Shown here piece by piece: positions 30,951-58,868 of a stretch of DNA of 64,000 bases. Below the pieces are notes generated by a model, which did no database searches, had not been told where the DNA came from, and saw nothing but the letters and a program-made list of their open reading frames with translations. Numbering within the stretch: position 1 is the first letter of the stretch; the number at the start of each line of letters is the position of its first letter. The stretch comes from Hyperoplus lanceolatus (Eukaryota; Chordata; Actinopteri; Uranoscopiformes; Ammodytidae), in the NCBI GenBank assembly GCA_026929865.2, contig CM049409.1, positions 11,222,452 to 11,286,451 on the forward strand. Direction: 5' to 3'. Position numbers and translations under genes: made by a program.

Positions 30951-31464
30951 ACTATGGCCCCCCAGACATGCCGTTTCTGTGGCGCGACCATGGACCCCCG
31001 TGATGGTCACAGAGTGTCCCCCATGCTTGTGCAGGGCTCACCTCTTGGAGGATGTGGAGTCCCCATGCCTAGCTGCATTAGACCTACCGCTGGACGAGAG
31101 GTCTCGGAGGGCTTGGTTAGGAGAACACCCCCCCCCCGGTGCTACGGCAGGTGCTCCTTCTTCCACCGATGGTAGGATACAGGACCGCCACACTAAGAGC
31201 AGCCATTCACGCAAACGCCAACGTGAGCATTCCCATGGCCGTAGTAAAAGACGAGCCTCAAGAGGGGCTCTGCAGCCAGAAGGTCCAGGCCCCACCCCAG
31301 TGGCGGCGGCAGGACGGGAGGATATACAGCTGCAAATTTTGTCTGCCATTCGTGGCCTGACAGACAGGTTGGGCAGAATTGAAACTCGCTCTCAGAGTGA
31401 AGCTATCTCTGAGACTCACACCTCTGGTCGAACATCCTCCGCACATATGCAGTGTTGGGAATAA
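30951..31464 (+). pseudogene. DIRS Gag-like ORF, one frameshift
   Basis: The likely start is at 30954: MAPQTCRFCGATMDPRDGHRV, continued after a one-base frameshift near 31014 by CPPCLCRAHLLEDVESPCLAAL. Together these give the Cys-X2-Cys...His...Cys-X2-Cys zinc-binding pattern typical of the first ORF of teleost DIRS elements. An Arg/Lys/Ser-rich stretch (HSRKRQREHSHGRSKRRAS) and a short helix (ILSAIRGLTDRLGRIE) follow before a stop at 31462-31464. Confidence 0.7.
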
Positions 31465-31479
31465 CACCGTTTAAAATAA

Positions 31480-32311
31480 TGGGCAATCTCCCCTCGAGGC
31501 GGACCATAGTGTCTACAGATGCTTCCCAGTCAGGGGGGCGGTCTGGAAAGGCAGAGCAGTGAGGGGTGTCTGGGGGCCTCCTTGGGACACAGAACATATC
31601 AATGTGCTGGAGATAAGGGCAGTTTATTTGGGCCTCAAGGCTCTTATTCCCTTCATACAGGGCAGACATGTCCTTGTAAGAACAGACAATGCTGCCACGG
31701 TGTACAACATCAACCATCAGGGCGGCATAAGGTCCCTCTCTTGCCTAAAGATGGCTCAGAGGCTTCTGACGTGGGCCTTCCCACGTCTGGCCTCACTCAA
31801 GGCGGTTTACACGGGGGTCTTGAACATAGCGGCGGACCTCCTCTCCAGGTCCGGACCTCTCCCGGGAGAATGGAGACTACACCCAGAGGTTGTAGTGACC
31901 TTGTCAACTCCCTTTGGAAAGCTCCAGGTGGATCTATTTGCATCCAGGGAGACAACCCATTGCCAGAGGTGGTTCTCCCTGAGGCAACCGTGCAGCCCTT
32001 TAGGCCTGGATGCACTGTCTCAAGAGTGGCTGGAAGGGTTACTATACGCTTTCCGTCCGCTTCCATTGGTACCCCATGTGCTAGACAGGATTGCCCAGGG
32101 GTGCTACAGGGTCCTGTTAGTGGTCCCACACTGGCCAGGGAGGCATTGGTTCCCGGCCCTCCTCTGTCTTGTTCACGGTCAACCCTTGCCCTTGCCCTTG
32201 CCCCACAGGGCAGACCTTCTTTCTCAGGCACAGGGCCAAATCTGGCACCCAAACCCGTCTGTGATGCAGTTATGGGTCTGGCCCCTCCTCAGTCCATCTC
32301 TCAGGATTTGA
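31480..32311 (+). pseudogene. DIRS RNase H and connecting region
   Basis: STDASQSG (about 31511-31534) supplies the first RNase H Asp. A frameshift follows, and then the open frame 31559-32311 has INVLEIRAVYLGLKALIPF (catalytic Glu), HVLVRTDNAATVYNINHQGG (catalytic Asp) and LNIAADLLSRSGP (last Asp). After these come the DIRS connecting blocks GEWRLHPEVV, VDLFASRETTHC and LLYAFRPLPLVP. RNase H removes template RNA during reverse transcription. No reverse-transcriptase blocks lie upstream: the RNase H begins within 60 bp of the Gag stop, so the whole RT domain is deleted. Confidence 0.85.
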
Positions 32312-32402
32312 GTGAAGCCGTCCTGGAGACGATAAATAATGCCAGGGCACCTTCTACACGAGCCAATTACCAACAAAGATGGAATTTCTTTTCGTCATGG
32401 GG
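32255..32402 (+). pseudogene. DIRS tyrosine recombinase, N-terminal piece
   Basis: The frame ISQDLSEAVLETINNARAPSTRANYQQRWNFFSSWG is the start of the SAM-like, DNA-binding domain of the DIRS recombinase (the APSTR.NY..RW..F..W signature). It overlaps the end of the RNase H ORF in another frame, as in intact DIRS elements, and breaks at the LINE insertion. Confidence 0.78.
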
Positions 32403-33120
32403 CCAATCAATCAATCAATCAATATCCTTTATTTAACCAGGTAAAATTCATTGAGATTAAAATCTCTTTTTCAAGAATGACCTGGCCAAGAAGGCAGCAC
32501 CATGATAAAATAAGAACAATCAACCACAATTCTCATACACCACATTCAACGTCAGGTAAAGTACAATACAAGATCAGGGACAAGACTATATGAAGATTGA
32601 AATGAGTACAGTTAAAAATTAAATAAATAAACTGGTGACAGATGAATGAATAAACCCGGCCGTTATCAGAAAATAGCTTTACAAACAATTGCATTGACCA
32701 AGAGAACTATCTTCTCTGTCCTTCAGGATTCCTTTGAATTCTCCCAAGGTGACCAGCTCCGGCAGCTTCAGCTGCTTTTGCACAGTGTTCCAGGCAGAAG
32801 GCGCAGCATATTTAAAGGCCTTTTTCCCTGACTCAGGTCTAGCTCTGGGTACCAACATCTGTAACACATCCCTAGAACGCAAACCATAGCTACATTTGTT
32901 TGTGGACATGTAAACACATAGATATGAAGGGACCAGCCCAATAAGACACTTGTAAACAAAAAACAACCAATGTGAGAGTCTGCGTACAGATAGCGATGGA
33001 CATTTTGCAGTGGCATACAGGGTACAATGGTGGACACGATTTCCACAGCCAGTTAAAAATCGCAGAGCACAGTGGTAGACGGTATCCAATTTCTTGAGGT
33101 ACTGGTCAGGGGCGTGCAGC
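32403..33120 (-). mobile_element. 5'-truncated L2/Rex-like LINE, antisense, inserted in DIRS
   Basis: The tail is at the left, where (CAAT)n units and CCTTTATTTAACCAGGTAAA (plus strand) match a frequent teleost LINE 3' end. On the minus strand 33122-32679 reads HAPDQYLKKLDTVYHCALRFLTG..RRLSHWLFFVYKCLIG..KKAFKYAAPSAWN, the C-terminal segment of the reverse-transcriptase protein. Domains upstream of it are missing. It is related to the copy at 46033-46879 (LDSVFHSALRFITG..HWHIFIYKALTG). Its insertion cost the DIRS recombinase about 30 codons, or these had been lost before. Confidence 0.83.
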
Positions 33121-33983
33121 AAGCACCCTGAGGGTCTATGCTGCCGCTATTTCTGTATTTCACGAGACAGTGGGAGGTCTTTCTGTGGGAAAGCACCCCA
33201 TGGTGTCTCAGTTCCTCAAGGGCGCTAACCGCCTGCGGCCAGGCAGGAGCTTGAGAGCCCCATCCTGGGACCTCCCTTTGGTGTTGAGGTCTTTGGCTAT
33301 TGCCCCATACGAACCGCTAGAGCAGTCGGGTTTAAAGTTATTGGCACAAAAAACTGCATTTCTTTTGGCCATATGTTCAGCTAAAAGGGTGAGTGAGCTA
33401 CATGCACTGTATGTTAGTGATGAGTGCTTAAGGTGGACGCCCGAGAACGCAGGGGTGTCTCTTTGGCCAAACCCTTGCTTCCTACCTAAGGTGGTAAGGC
33501 CAGATACAGTTAATCAAGCGATCGAACTGGAGGCATTTCACCCTGATCCAGCGTGCCAAGGAAGAGTTGCTCTTCATACATTGTGTCCAGTAAGAGCATT
33601 GAGGGCTTATGTCAACCGTACTCAGCAGCTGATGCAGTCACATACTAAGCTGTTTGTGTGTTATGTTGGGCCACCCAGTGTCTAAACAGCGTCTTTCCCA
33701 CTGGCTGGTGGAGACGATTGCCCAGGCTTTCACCACGCAGGGACTCCCTATGCCTGGTGGCCTTGTGGCTCACTCTACACGAAGTGTGGCCACGTCATTG
33801 GCAGCTTTAAAAGGAGTTGCCATAGGTGATATATGTGCGGCTGCTTCATGGAGCACTCCATGCACTTTCACCAGATTTTATAGGGTCAACGTTGCGTCCG
33901 CAACTATAATGGGCTCCACTCTTCTCAGGTCTGCCACCGAGCGGACTGATGACGGGGAATTTTCTTCCTCGCGTCATTGTTGA
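33121..33983 (+). pseudogene. DIRS tyrosine recombinase, catalytic part, one frameshift
   Basis: The frame resumes STLRVYAAAISVFHETVGG and runs open to about 33684, then shifts by one base near 33670 and continues to 33983. Catalytic motifs are all visible: the first Arg in CSAKRVSELHAL, the His-X2-Arg box in VAHSTRSVATS, and a Tyr in FTRFYRVNV. In DIRS elements this enzyme integrates the circular DNA copy. The chemistry residues are present, but the frameshift and the LINE break make it inactive. Confidence 0.85.
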
Positions 33984-33994
33984 TATGACTCATC

Positions 33995-34080
33995 CACGGT
34001 TTAGACCGTAGTGACGGTCTGAGGGAGGTCGAAATAGATCGTAAGTTATGAACATAACTATGGATCTATGAGACCGACCG
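33995..34080. repeat. DIRS internal complementary region
   Basis: TAGTGACGGTCTGAGGGAGG..GAAATAG is the complement of the left tip, and CGTAAGTTATGAACATAACT..GACCGTCACTA is the complement of the right tip. The two abut at 34036-34039 with GAT in place of the flanking GTT. In the DIRS replication model this region templates repair of both ends into a circle. Confidence 0.85.
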
Positions 34081-34134
34081 ATGACCGTCACTATCTCCTG
34101 GCGCTCGGAACTGGCTGAGGCGTTCCAGGCAGGA

Positions 34135-34318
34135 GGAAGAGGCGTGCTTCCCCGGATACTAAATGCACTCTGAACCCCGCCTCTGAAGGTCGGTCATACA
34201 ACTCTGTTGATATTATGGTCTCGAATGCTAGGTAGAATGGAGGGTATCATTCACGGTTTAGACCGTAGTGACGGTCATCGGTCGGTCTCATAGATCCATA
34301 GTTATGTTCATAACTTAC
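34135..34318. repeat. DIRS right inverted terminal repeat
   Basis: Reverse complement of the left repeat, with a different outer tip ending ..CATAACTTAC before the GTT triplet. Confidence 0.85.
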
Positions 34319-34321
34319 GTT

Positions 34322-36779
34322 AAATACTGTGTTAGCTTCTGATCATTTATGGTGTTTAGATTATGTTTGTGATTCCATTGTCATTTGCGCATTTGAGCAA
34401 TGCGAGAACAATGTTGAAGAGGTAAGAAACACAAATTAAAACTTGGTAAAGGTATCAAATTCGAATTTCTAAGGAATGTGTTCAAATGTAACTCATAAAA
34501 CCATGCCTTGTCTTAAACCAGACATGCATTTGAGCAAACATGTGCAAAACTGCTAAGCATTTAAAACACTTACTGAGGATTTGATGCAGTAAAAACCAGA
34601 AATATTGTGAAACACTATTAGAAATGGAAAATGGAAACTTCAGAGACTGGAGCATTTAGGAATTTAGGAATCTTCCCCCAGACTGATGATCCAAACAGTG
34701 AAACTGGATGATCTCAACTGGAAGCTTATCATCTGCTTCTGACTTGCTCTTAAATAAACACAAAAAGAGTCCTTCAGATTTTATTTTTAGGTCTCAGCAT
34801 TTTGAATTGATCCTTTCAATTCACTCAACTGATTTCAGCATGCTGCTCAGTACACCAGACCCTCACTTTCCATTGAACTGACCTCTGGTTCCCCCGTCAA
34901 GATGAGTCTTGATGTGAGGTGGGAAGCGTTCATCCACAAATCCAAATATTTCCGATGGTGGAGCAGCGTAGATCCCATTGTATTAGCACCAGCTAACTAG
35001 CCAAACTGTTATTATCAAAAACGTTTTTTTACGATATTCTCCATTAATCTACTTCCCGTTGTTTCTCGATATGTTTCTCTATTAGTCAGTAGTAAAGGCA
35101 TAAAATGTCCCCAACACTTTTCACCCTTTCCTAAACTTACTGTAACATATTTACAAAGCATTATAATTCAACATGAAATTTGACAGGTTCTATCATAATA
35201 GCCTATGGGTAAACAAACATGCTAGAGGCTATACATTTCATTACTATTTATCATGACTGCAAGTTAACTGGTTTGAACCATAGGTTTGAACCTTTTATAT
35301 TCTATCTATGGTTTGAACAAAGTCTGTTTCTTTAAATGTAATTCATGCTGTGGCCACTAGGGGGGGGGTATCTGCTCAGCCTCCAACATTTCCTGTGCTA
35401 AAAAAAAGCCCATTAAACTGACTGAGTTGTAAAAGGAGAGGAAAGTATTTATTGCGATACAGGGGAATAATCCATCCATACAATTCAGACAAACAAACAC
35501 ACACACACCTATTATGGAGTCTAAACATCTGGAATTGTGTCTATGGTATGGAGATTCAGTCACTGTTCTCTGACCCTCTCTCTAAATTTAACAGGGATGG
35601 TTGTCACGTGTCTCTCTCAGATTTCTGCCTGCTGATGGGACCAGCTAAGTATAGAAGAGTACTGACACAGATTAACACAGCCTCTCACTCTCTCTCTCTC
35701 GCTTTCTAAAAGTATTTCTAAAAATTATTTTCCTTCTGTCATTCTTACCACAAACCTCTTCATTCCCTGCTTGTGTCTTGACTTTTTGTTATGTTTAGCT
35801 ACTGACCTCTTCCATATATGTCTTGAGCATCGAGGAGTTTGTGTTGGCAGGTAAAGCAGTGTTTTGTTTTTCTCTTATTTTTTTTTTTTAATTTCCCATG
35901 TGCAAAGAACACTTTCAAATACAGTTTACTACTGCCTTCAAAAGATCTGAGACTATACCAGGAAATCTCCTTGACTTGGAGCTTTATCTGTGACTTTGAA
36001 TGTGAAGTAAGCAATGGAGAAACAAGAGAGCCCCTTTAGTGATTCCTAAATATCATATTTAATCCCGGGATAGAGCAGGATCTCCAGCATATGTGGGGTT
36101 GTCCCTCAGAAAGAGGGTGTTGATCCAGCACTCTTCAGACGCCCTATCACAGTTAGCCGACTAAAACCAGACTGGCTCATGGGCAGGTTTACTTGGGGTG
36201 AGCCATGATTGCATCCTCAATTTGCTCATCCCTTTTCTCCTCCTGTGTCTTTGTCACATTGGCTGAATACAAACCGTGTGGATGTGTACACAAGTTGGTG
36301 TGTCCAGGCACATCAGAGAGTGTTGAGAGTTTGAAAGTATAACTTGAAGGTCCAAACAGCAGCTTTGTGATGTAACACAACTTGAACAACAGTTTGGATT
36401 AGCTTCATGCTAATGCAAACACACTTCACCACGGCAGCCAATGCAAACAGACCAAACCAAGGCGACTGACTACAGTAGGACACACCTGCGGAAGACAAAT
36501 AATTTAAAGGACTAGTAGGCCTTCCCTGAAATGTCAAACTAAATGACTAGTTTTTCTTCTTGTATGTACCAGGTCAAATAAAGTGGCAAACATGCACCTC
36601 AAAATATATAAGAAATTCAAATAACTAGGCCTATAAAGTATAAAACCAACCATTATTTTCTGCTTGTTCTTTCATCGGAGGTCTCTTGCAATGGCAATCT
36701 GGAGCTGTTGGTTAGTTGGTCAGTCCACCACTTTCCTCAAAACTGAAATATTTCAACAACAATATTTGATGGATTGCCT
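34322..36779. other. Intergenic DNA, no gene recognised
   Basis: Short CT- and A-rich tracts only. No gene or named repeat was recognised. Confidence 0.5.
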
Positions 36780-37175
36780 TGAAACTTGAACAGAAACGTT
36801 TGGTCCTGAGAGAATGAAGTCTCAGGACCTTCATGATCACCCCAAGAGGTTGGCATTTTAAAATGTCTCAACATCTACTGGATGGATTGCAGTGTGATGA
36901 GGTGCAAACATGTTGCCTCTGATGCATTTAAATCCTTAGTGATCCCTTAACGTTTAATGTAGTGCCATCAAAATTGTGATTCAACTGATACTTTGGTTTA
37001 TGACAAACAAACCTACTGTATGCAATCAGCCTCAGTTGTGCTGTTTGGTGCTAAAGAGCACATGTTAGCATTATAACATTGCAACCAGATGGTTAACATG
37101 CATGGTGCAATGACATCGTGAGCATTTAAGGCGCAAGCTAATGTTAGCTTTATACTAAAAGCTCCAGTCTCATTG
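36750..37175. repeat. Probable degenerate teleost interspersed repeat
   Basis: Phrases such as TTTGATGGATTGCCTTGAAA, CCTTCATGATCACCCCAAGA, and the ATGTTAGCAT / GGTTAACATGCATGG / GAGCATTTAAGGCG series are characteristic of a common percomorph repeat. No ends or duplication are visible, and the family is recalled, not searched. Confidence 0.5.
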
Positions 37176-38224
37176 AAACATGAGCATAACTGGGTAGGAC
37201 TCTTTATCAATCTCCAGATACTTCATATTTATTGGTTTTAAATCCATATATTCCAAACCAGCAATATGAACACCAGGCCTCCCCAGCTAAGTGGAATCTG
37301 ATTACAGGGCTTGAAGATAAGTGCGCTCATACTTATGCATGTCTGCCAGTAGATGATCTTTACATACTACATAATGCTGGACCCCCCTAGTGCTGAGTGT
37401 TAACAGCTGAGTACACACATGAAGGGAGTTTATCGAAGTTTGGAGCGTTTTGTTTAGCATGTCATCATCACTGAGAGCAGTTAAAACCATAAAGTGAGTA
37501 AGCAGAGAACAACTTATCTTCACTGCATCACAGATACCTGGCTAAACACAGGAGATAGGGCTTATCTTTATTGGGTGTAGTCCGCCTTTGAAAGCAAAAC
37601 TAGCCTTCCTCAAGTGATTATGCAGTCTAGACCAAAGTAAGGGCCCAACGGCCTAAAATCATCATTCAATATTTATTTTTCTATTGTTAGAAATGTATAC
37701 AGTACAAACCTACAACATATTGCACAGATGCTTCAGAAAGTCATTTGATTCAGAAGAGGCCACAAAGGGGAACCACTTTTGAATTATTTACAGGCCTAAT
37801 CATGATTGTATGTTATATCCCAAGACCCAATACTAACAAAACAGACAAGACAAAAACACAATCAAGCAAATCTTGAGACAAAATTTGAAATGTGGGTTTG
37901 TGTTTCGTATGCCAGAAGCCAACCAAAACAGTACTTAAGGAATGTAGCTAGTCGCCAGATGTATTCAGGAAATGGAACAAATTTCCGCCAAGATTCCAAT
38001 CTCACATTCTTGGGATGGAAACCAACTCTGATGATGGTATTGATGATGATGACAATACCGGGTAGGATACTCTGAACACAAAAGAAACAAGTAGTTTTTA
38101 AAAAAGCCATTCTCTTTGCTCTATTAAACTATTAACAACAAATCTATTTTTTTTATTTCCATTTCTTGAATGTGGTTTATGTAGGTTAACATTGGGATCT
38201 TGAGAAATTATTGGGAATACTGTA
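37176..38224. other. Intergenic DNA, no gene recognised
   Basis: I see no feature here. Confidence 0.5.
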
Positions 38225-38579
38225 GTTAGAGCTAGTGCGTAAAATCTGTTGACTCCATGAGGAATTCTGAGCAATTACAACAACACTGGCGGTGCACATG
38301 AGGTAAGCCTTCGGTGATCGCACATGGTTTTGTATAACTGCTGTACGTCCAGATTTTTTCTCTGCAGTACAATCAGAAAATCTAATATTTCTTGGCGCTT
38401 CCTGGGATTTTTCTGAGCTCCTGCGCCAGTGTCAGGGGGTGACACCAGTCTTTAAACAATGCCAACACAGAGAGAGTTTTGTGGAGCTGTTAGGCTTAAT
38501 TAATTTTGTGTCAACTTGTTTGCCGATGGCTTGAATGTGACCAACATTCATATGAAAAAGTTACGCACTATAGCTTTAA
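38225..38579. mobile_element. MITE family A, copy 1
   Basis: The ends are inverted: GTTAGAGCTAGTGCGTAA at the left, and TTACGCACTATAGCTTTAA at the right. The interior has CCATGAGGAATTC and CCTTCGGTGAT, which recur, reverse-complemented, in the copies at 54966-55354 and 59650-59794. No coding capacity. Confidence 0.75.
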
Positions 38580-39240
38580 GTTAAATTCTGCAGTTCTGTT
38601 AAATTCTACTTCTAATACACACACAACAGTAATGATTGGATACATGCATTAATTAGCTTTTTATTGTTTTCTGCAGTTTTGTAAGATTTAGGCTACATCT
38701 GTTTAAATTAGCCTACTGTTTATCTCTATATTCATTCCTAAATAAACTAACAAATAAATAAACATGTCTTACATAGTCTAATTTTTTCTTTTTCTTTTAC
38801 AATTGTCATGAATTCAACTGAGTCATTAATTGTTTTAATTTTTTTATTAATTGTATTTTACAAACAATTGATTAAACAGAAAAGGAATATTGAAAGTGAA
38901 TTGGGGGAAACTAGCCTAAAAGTAACAGCATATAGGCTGCAGAAGAACCAATAGCCTACATGTGTGACTTTTATAATTTATTAATTAGGCCTATGAGTTT
39001 TATATTCATTTTGGTTCATCTAATGACATCAATTAATTTATGGATAGGCCTACATTTATTTATTTTTGACATGGTAGGTAGCCTATGGTCATAGCCTACT
39101 CTCATGTTTTAAATAGCCTATCATAAAGAAACATAGTTTTCAATGTGTGGGACAGTAGCCTATAAAATAATGCATTTTTTTGACACATGGCATGAAATGT
39201 TGTGTTTCCTCAGTGTAATTGAAGAATTGTTTGCATTCTT
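38580..39240. other. AT-rich sequence upstream of atl2
   Basis: Low-complexity AT-rich DNA with many TAGCCTA repeats. No gene recognised. Confidence 0.5.
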
Positions 39241-39378
39241 GTGCGGTGAGTACTTGACCCGGCTGGGCTGGGGCTGCAGAAGCAGTTCAGCCTCCAGGCG
39301 GCACGAACTTCAGCTGACAGCACAAGAAGGGAAAAAAGCTTCTTTGACGTCAGCCACGTTAGAATTTAGTTGACCAAG
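39241..39378 (+). promoter_or_regulatory. Candidate atl2 promoter and 5' UTR: CRE and YY1-like sites
   Basis: A perfect palindromic cAMP-response element TGACGTCA lies at 39345-39352, and CAAGATGGCGG (39376-39386), a YY1-type initiator motif, covers the start codon. The region is GC-richer than its surroundings and there is no TATA box, as in many housekeeping genes. The transcription start is not determined. Confidence 0.55.
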
Positions 39379-56119
<16,741 letters not shown>

Positions 56120-56463
56120 CCCTCTTACTGCTCCTGATGTTCCTCACCCTCCTCCTGCCCACTCGCTCAATGTGTTCAATCCTAGAACTGTGGAACTAGT
56201 TCAACACCAAAGCTTCCCCCACTCCCCCTCCCCTAAAAGCCCATCGCTTATTTGCTGTTTCAGCCCTGTAGGCTCACTGTCTGCCCTGCTCTCCATCGCC
56301 CCCCAGTGCCTCAGAGCAGGAACTACATGTTCATTAAAAGACTGAGCAGAAAAGCCAGAGGTGTGTAGCCTCTTGCCAAAACGTGAACTGAAGGACCGCC
56401 ATCTTCTCCAGCGTGCCATGCTGGGAATGATGCATCTTGTGTTGAAATGCACACTGTAGGCTG

Positions 56464-56464
<1 letters not shown>

Positions 56465-56501
<37 letters not shown>

Positions 56502-56530
56502 ATATATACACACACACACACACACACACT
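56465..56530. repeat. (CA)n microsatellite in atl2 3' UTR
   Basis: Two CA runs separated by TCATATAT. Confidence 0.95.
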
Positions 56531-57404
56531 GACATCTTTGCTGGTAGCGGCTGCACTCGCTTCAGGATTGAGCTGTTAATCAGGGAAAACTGACAATGCT
56601 GTGGGAAGCTGTTATCAACAATTGATGCAAACTAAAAGCCCTTTTCTTTGACTGAAAGGTGAGACACTTCAGTTTACTTTCTCTTCAGCCTGTTTATTTT
56701 CGTTTCCTACAAGCACAAAAACTAACTGAATCAGAAAACTATTGAGGTGATTGTTGTATTGTTTTGCTGGCTTATTTCAGTCAAATCAGGTATTTTTAAA
56801 AACGGATTTTAATGAAGTGGAAGTAAGTCGAAAACTGTGTCATGGAAAAACTGGATTTTAAATGTCACATGTCCAGCCTGTCTCTTTCTACATAGTTTAG
56901 CTGGACAGTTGAGTGCAGGAAATCAGGCAAAATCTTTTATTTTTCCCTGCCTGCTCAATTCATTCAGTTTTCTCTCTCATAACATTATTAAAGGCGTGAT
57001 AATAACCAGGTAACTTAATCAAACTCTGGGCTTAGGTTGCTTCAAGGCGAGTTCCTCTGTATGTCTCTTGTGTCTCTCCCTTTTAACCTTTTGTGATTTG
57101 TAGCCCTGAAGAGAACTGTAGAAAGCCTTGAGCCTCTCAGCTGATGTATGTATCTGTTTTTAATGTAGAACTTGCATGTTGTTGATTTTTATCTGGCCTT
57201 GAGTGTCTTGTAACAGAGCTGCCAGTTGTTTGACCGTCTGCATGGTTTTAAGAGCTACTTTGTCGTAGCATTAAGCTAGCTACAGTAAGAGCTTTTAGAG
57301 CCCAGGCCTCTATAGTCAGGTAGCAGGTGAGGACTGTCATGTTTCTTATTAAAGCTGCACTAGCCTAAATACATAAACCTCTTTTAGCTCAAACTCCTGT
57401 CACC

Positions 57405-57896
57405 CTTTTTAAAGGAATGATTTGACATTTTGGAAAGTACATTTATTTGCTTTCTTTCATCGAGTTGGATGAGAAGATTGATCCCACTGATGCTACAGTC
57501 AGAGGATTAGCTGCTTAGCTTAGCATGGAAACTGGAGGAGAGGGTGAAGGAGCTAAGACTGTCTACAACTTAAAACATCTGCCTATTTGACCACAGCCAA
57601 AGCTCATTAATTAACTAGTTTGATCCAGTTTGTTAGATTCTTACAAACAGAAATGAAAAAATTTGAATTTCTGGTTTTATCCTGCAACGCTCGTTAAAAC
57701 TAAATTTCTTTCTTTCTACGAATTACACATGCTACTTAAAGAGCTTTAGAAGTACCGATGAGTAGATTATATATATATTTTTAATACCTGCACAGAGCCA
57801 GGTTTGCGGTTTCTGGGTCGGCTAGCTCTATATTCAGCTGACCGATGAGAGTGAAAGGGAATAAGCATTTCTCCCAAAATGTTGAACTGTCATATT
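57405..57896. mobile_element. Teleost MITE with long inverted ends in atl2 3' UTR
   Basis: The left end AAAGGAATGATTTGACATTT..GCTTTCTTTCATCGAGTTGG and the right end (complement) GACAGTTCAACATTTTGGGA are imperfect inverted repeats. The interior has GATGAGAAGATTGATCCCAC and CAGAGCCAGG. I recognise this as a very common percomorph repeat that is often found in 3' UTRs. Confidence 0.75.
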
Positions 57897-58132
57897 TTCT
57901 TAACCAACATCAATTCATTCTCTTGAGCTGCCTTTTCACGTCTCTTCACAAGAGTTGGATAAACCTGAGAAATATGATACTATCACTAACAGCTGCGTCA
58001 CATCTGTCTGAGCTCTTGATACATTGATTCCATCCACATTATTTCTCAACTCAAGCGCCAGTCTCTTACTGTACAGTCTCTTTCTGTGTTCACATATTAC
58101 GAATCTGGCATGTATGTTGAATTCAATATTTA

Positions 58133-58138
58133 AATAAA
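58133..58138 (+). terminator. atl2: Candidate atl2 poly(A) signal
   Basis: AATAAA about 2.0 kb after the stop codon. Confidence 0.45.
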
Positions 58139-58155
58139 CTTTATATACATTTTAT

Positions 58156-58868
58156 AGTGAAGTCAATTGATAATGACTGTTTTCTTTTTCTTCTCTTGAT
58201 CAACTTAACAGTCTGTGGTTTAAAGAATGATAATTTGCTGCTGTAGGGGTTACACTAGGTTTCTCCTTTTCATGAGGACAGATGTTATTAGAAACACTTG
58301 GTGTGAATACTTCTGATAGGAAATTGTTTTGATTGTGACGAGCGGGTTGGAGACTGTCTGTCTGCATTTTAAACATATTTCTGGTAATTTATTTTTGAAT
58401 AAAATGTTTACCTGTAAGAATAAATCGTCAATTAAATTATTTTGGTTCCTGTTTTTGTTTGTTCTTTACAATCTTCCATTTACCAACAGTAAAACGCATT
58501 CCTTTGTGACTTCACTAAACCACTTTTTCACACAAAGCACTTTACTTCCAAAAATCCAAAGCACAGTGTAGCACATTTCTCAGCAGTGTAGAAAACCACT
58601 GTGTTCAATTCTATCATCTGTTTAGCATGATATAAACGCAAATAAAAAACATTACCGAATCTAATTCAGCCCTAAGTAGCTGTTTAAAGGTATTAGATAT
58701 CAAGGAATATCTGGGTGAATATACTAGGCTGAATGTGGTTCTCTTAAAGTAGCTATCAAGATTTCTTATTATGCATCAAATTAACACGATTAAAAAAACA
58801 CACATGTTGATTGCATTATCAGTATTATCATGAATATATGCAAGAATACCTATAGTCTGTTGAATTGT
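58156..58868. other. Intergenic spacer, no feature recognised
   Basis: AT-rich. I see no gene or repeat. Confidence 0.5.

Larger units (their letters stand above)
30181..34318 (+). mobile_element. DIRS-type tyrosine-recombinase retrotransposon, internally deleted
   Basis: The ends are inverted repeats. The left segment 30181-30345 (CTATTTCGACC..ACCGTCACTA..GGAAGCACGCCTC) is complementary to the right segment (about 34135-34318). Both ends adjoin a GTT triplet (30178-30180, 34319-34321). An internal complementary region (about 33995-34080) is the complement of the left tip joined to the complement of the right tip, the signature of DIRS elements, which replicate through a circular intermediate and make no target duplication. 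Inside are a Gag-like ORF, RNase H and a tyrosine recombinase, in that order. The reverse transcriptase is missing, and an antisense LINE (about 32403-33120) splits the recombinase. Full DIRS elements are about 5-6 kb, so this one has lost material. Confidence 0.9.
56120..58155 (+). other. atl2: atl2 3' UTR (inferred)
   Basis: Non-coding sequence from the stop to the AATAAA at 58133-58138. It contains a (CA)n tract and a whole teleost MITE. An ATTAAA near 57348 could be a nearer poly(A) signal. The true end is not determined. Confidence 0.5.
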
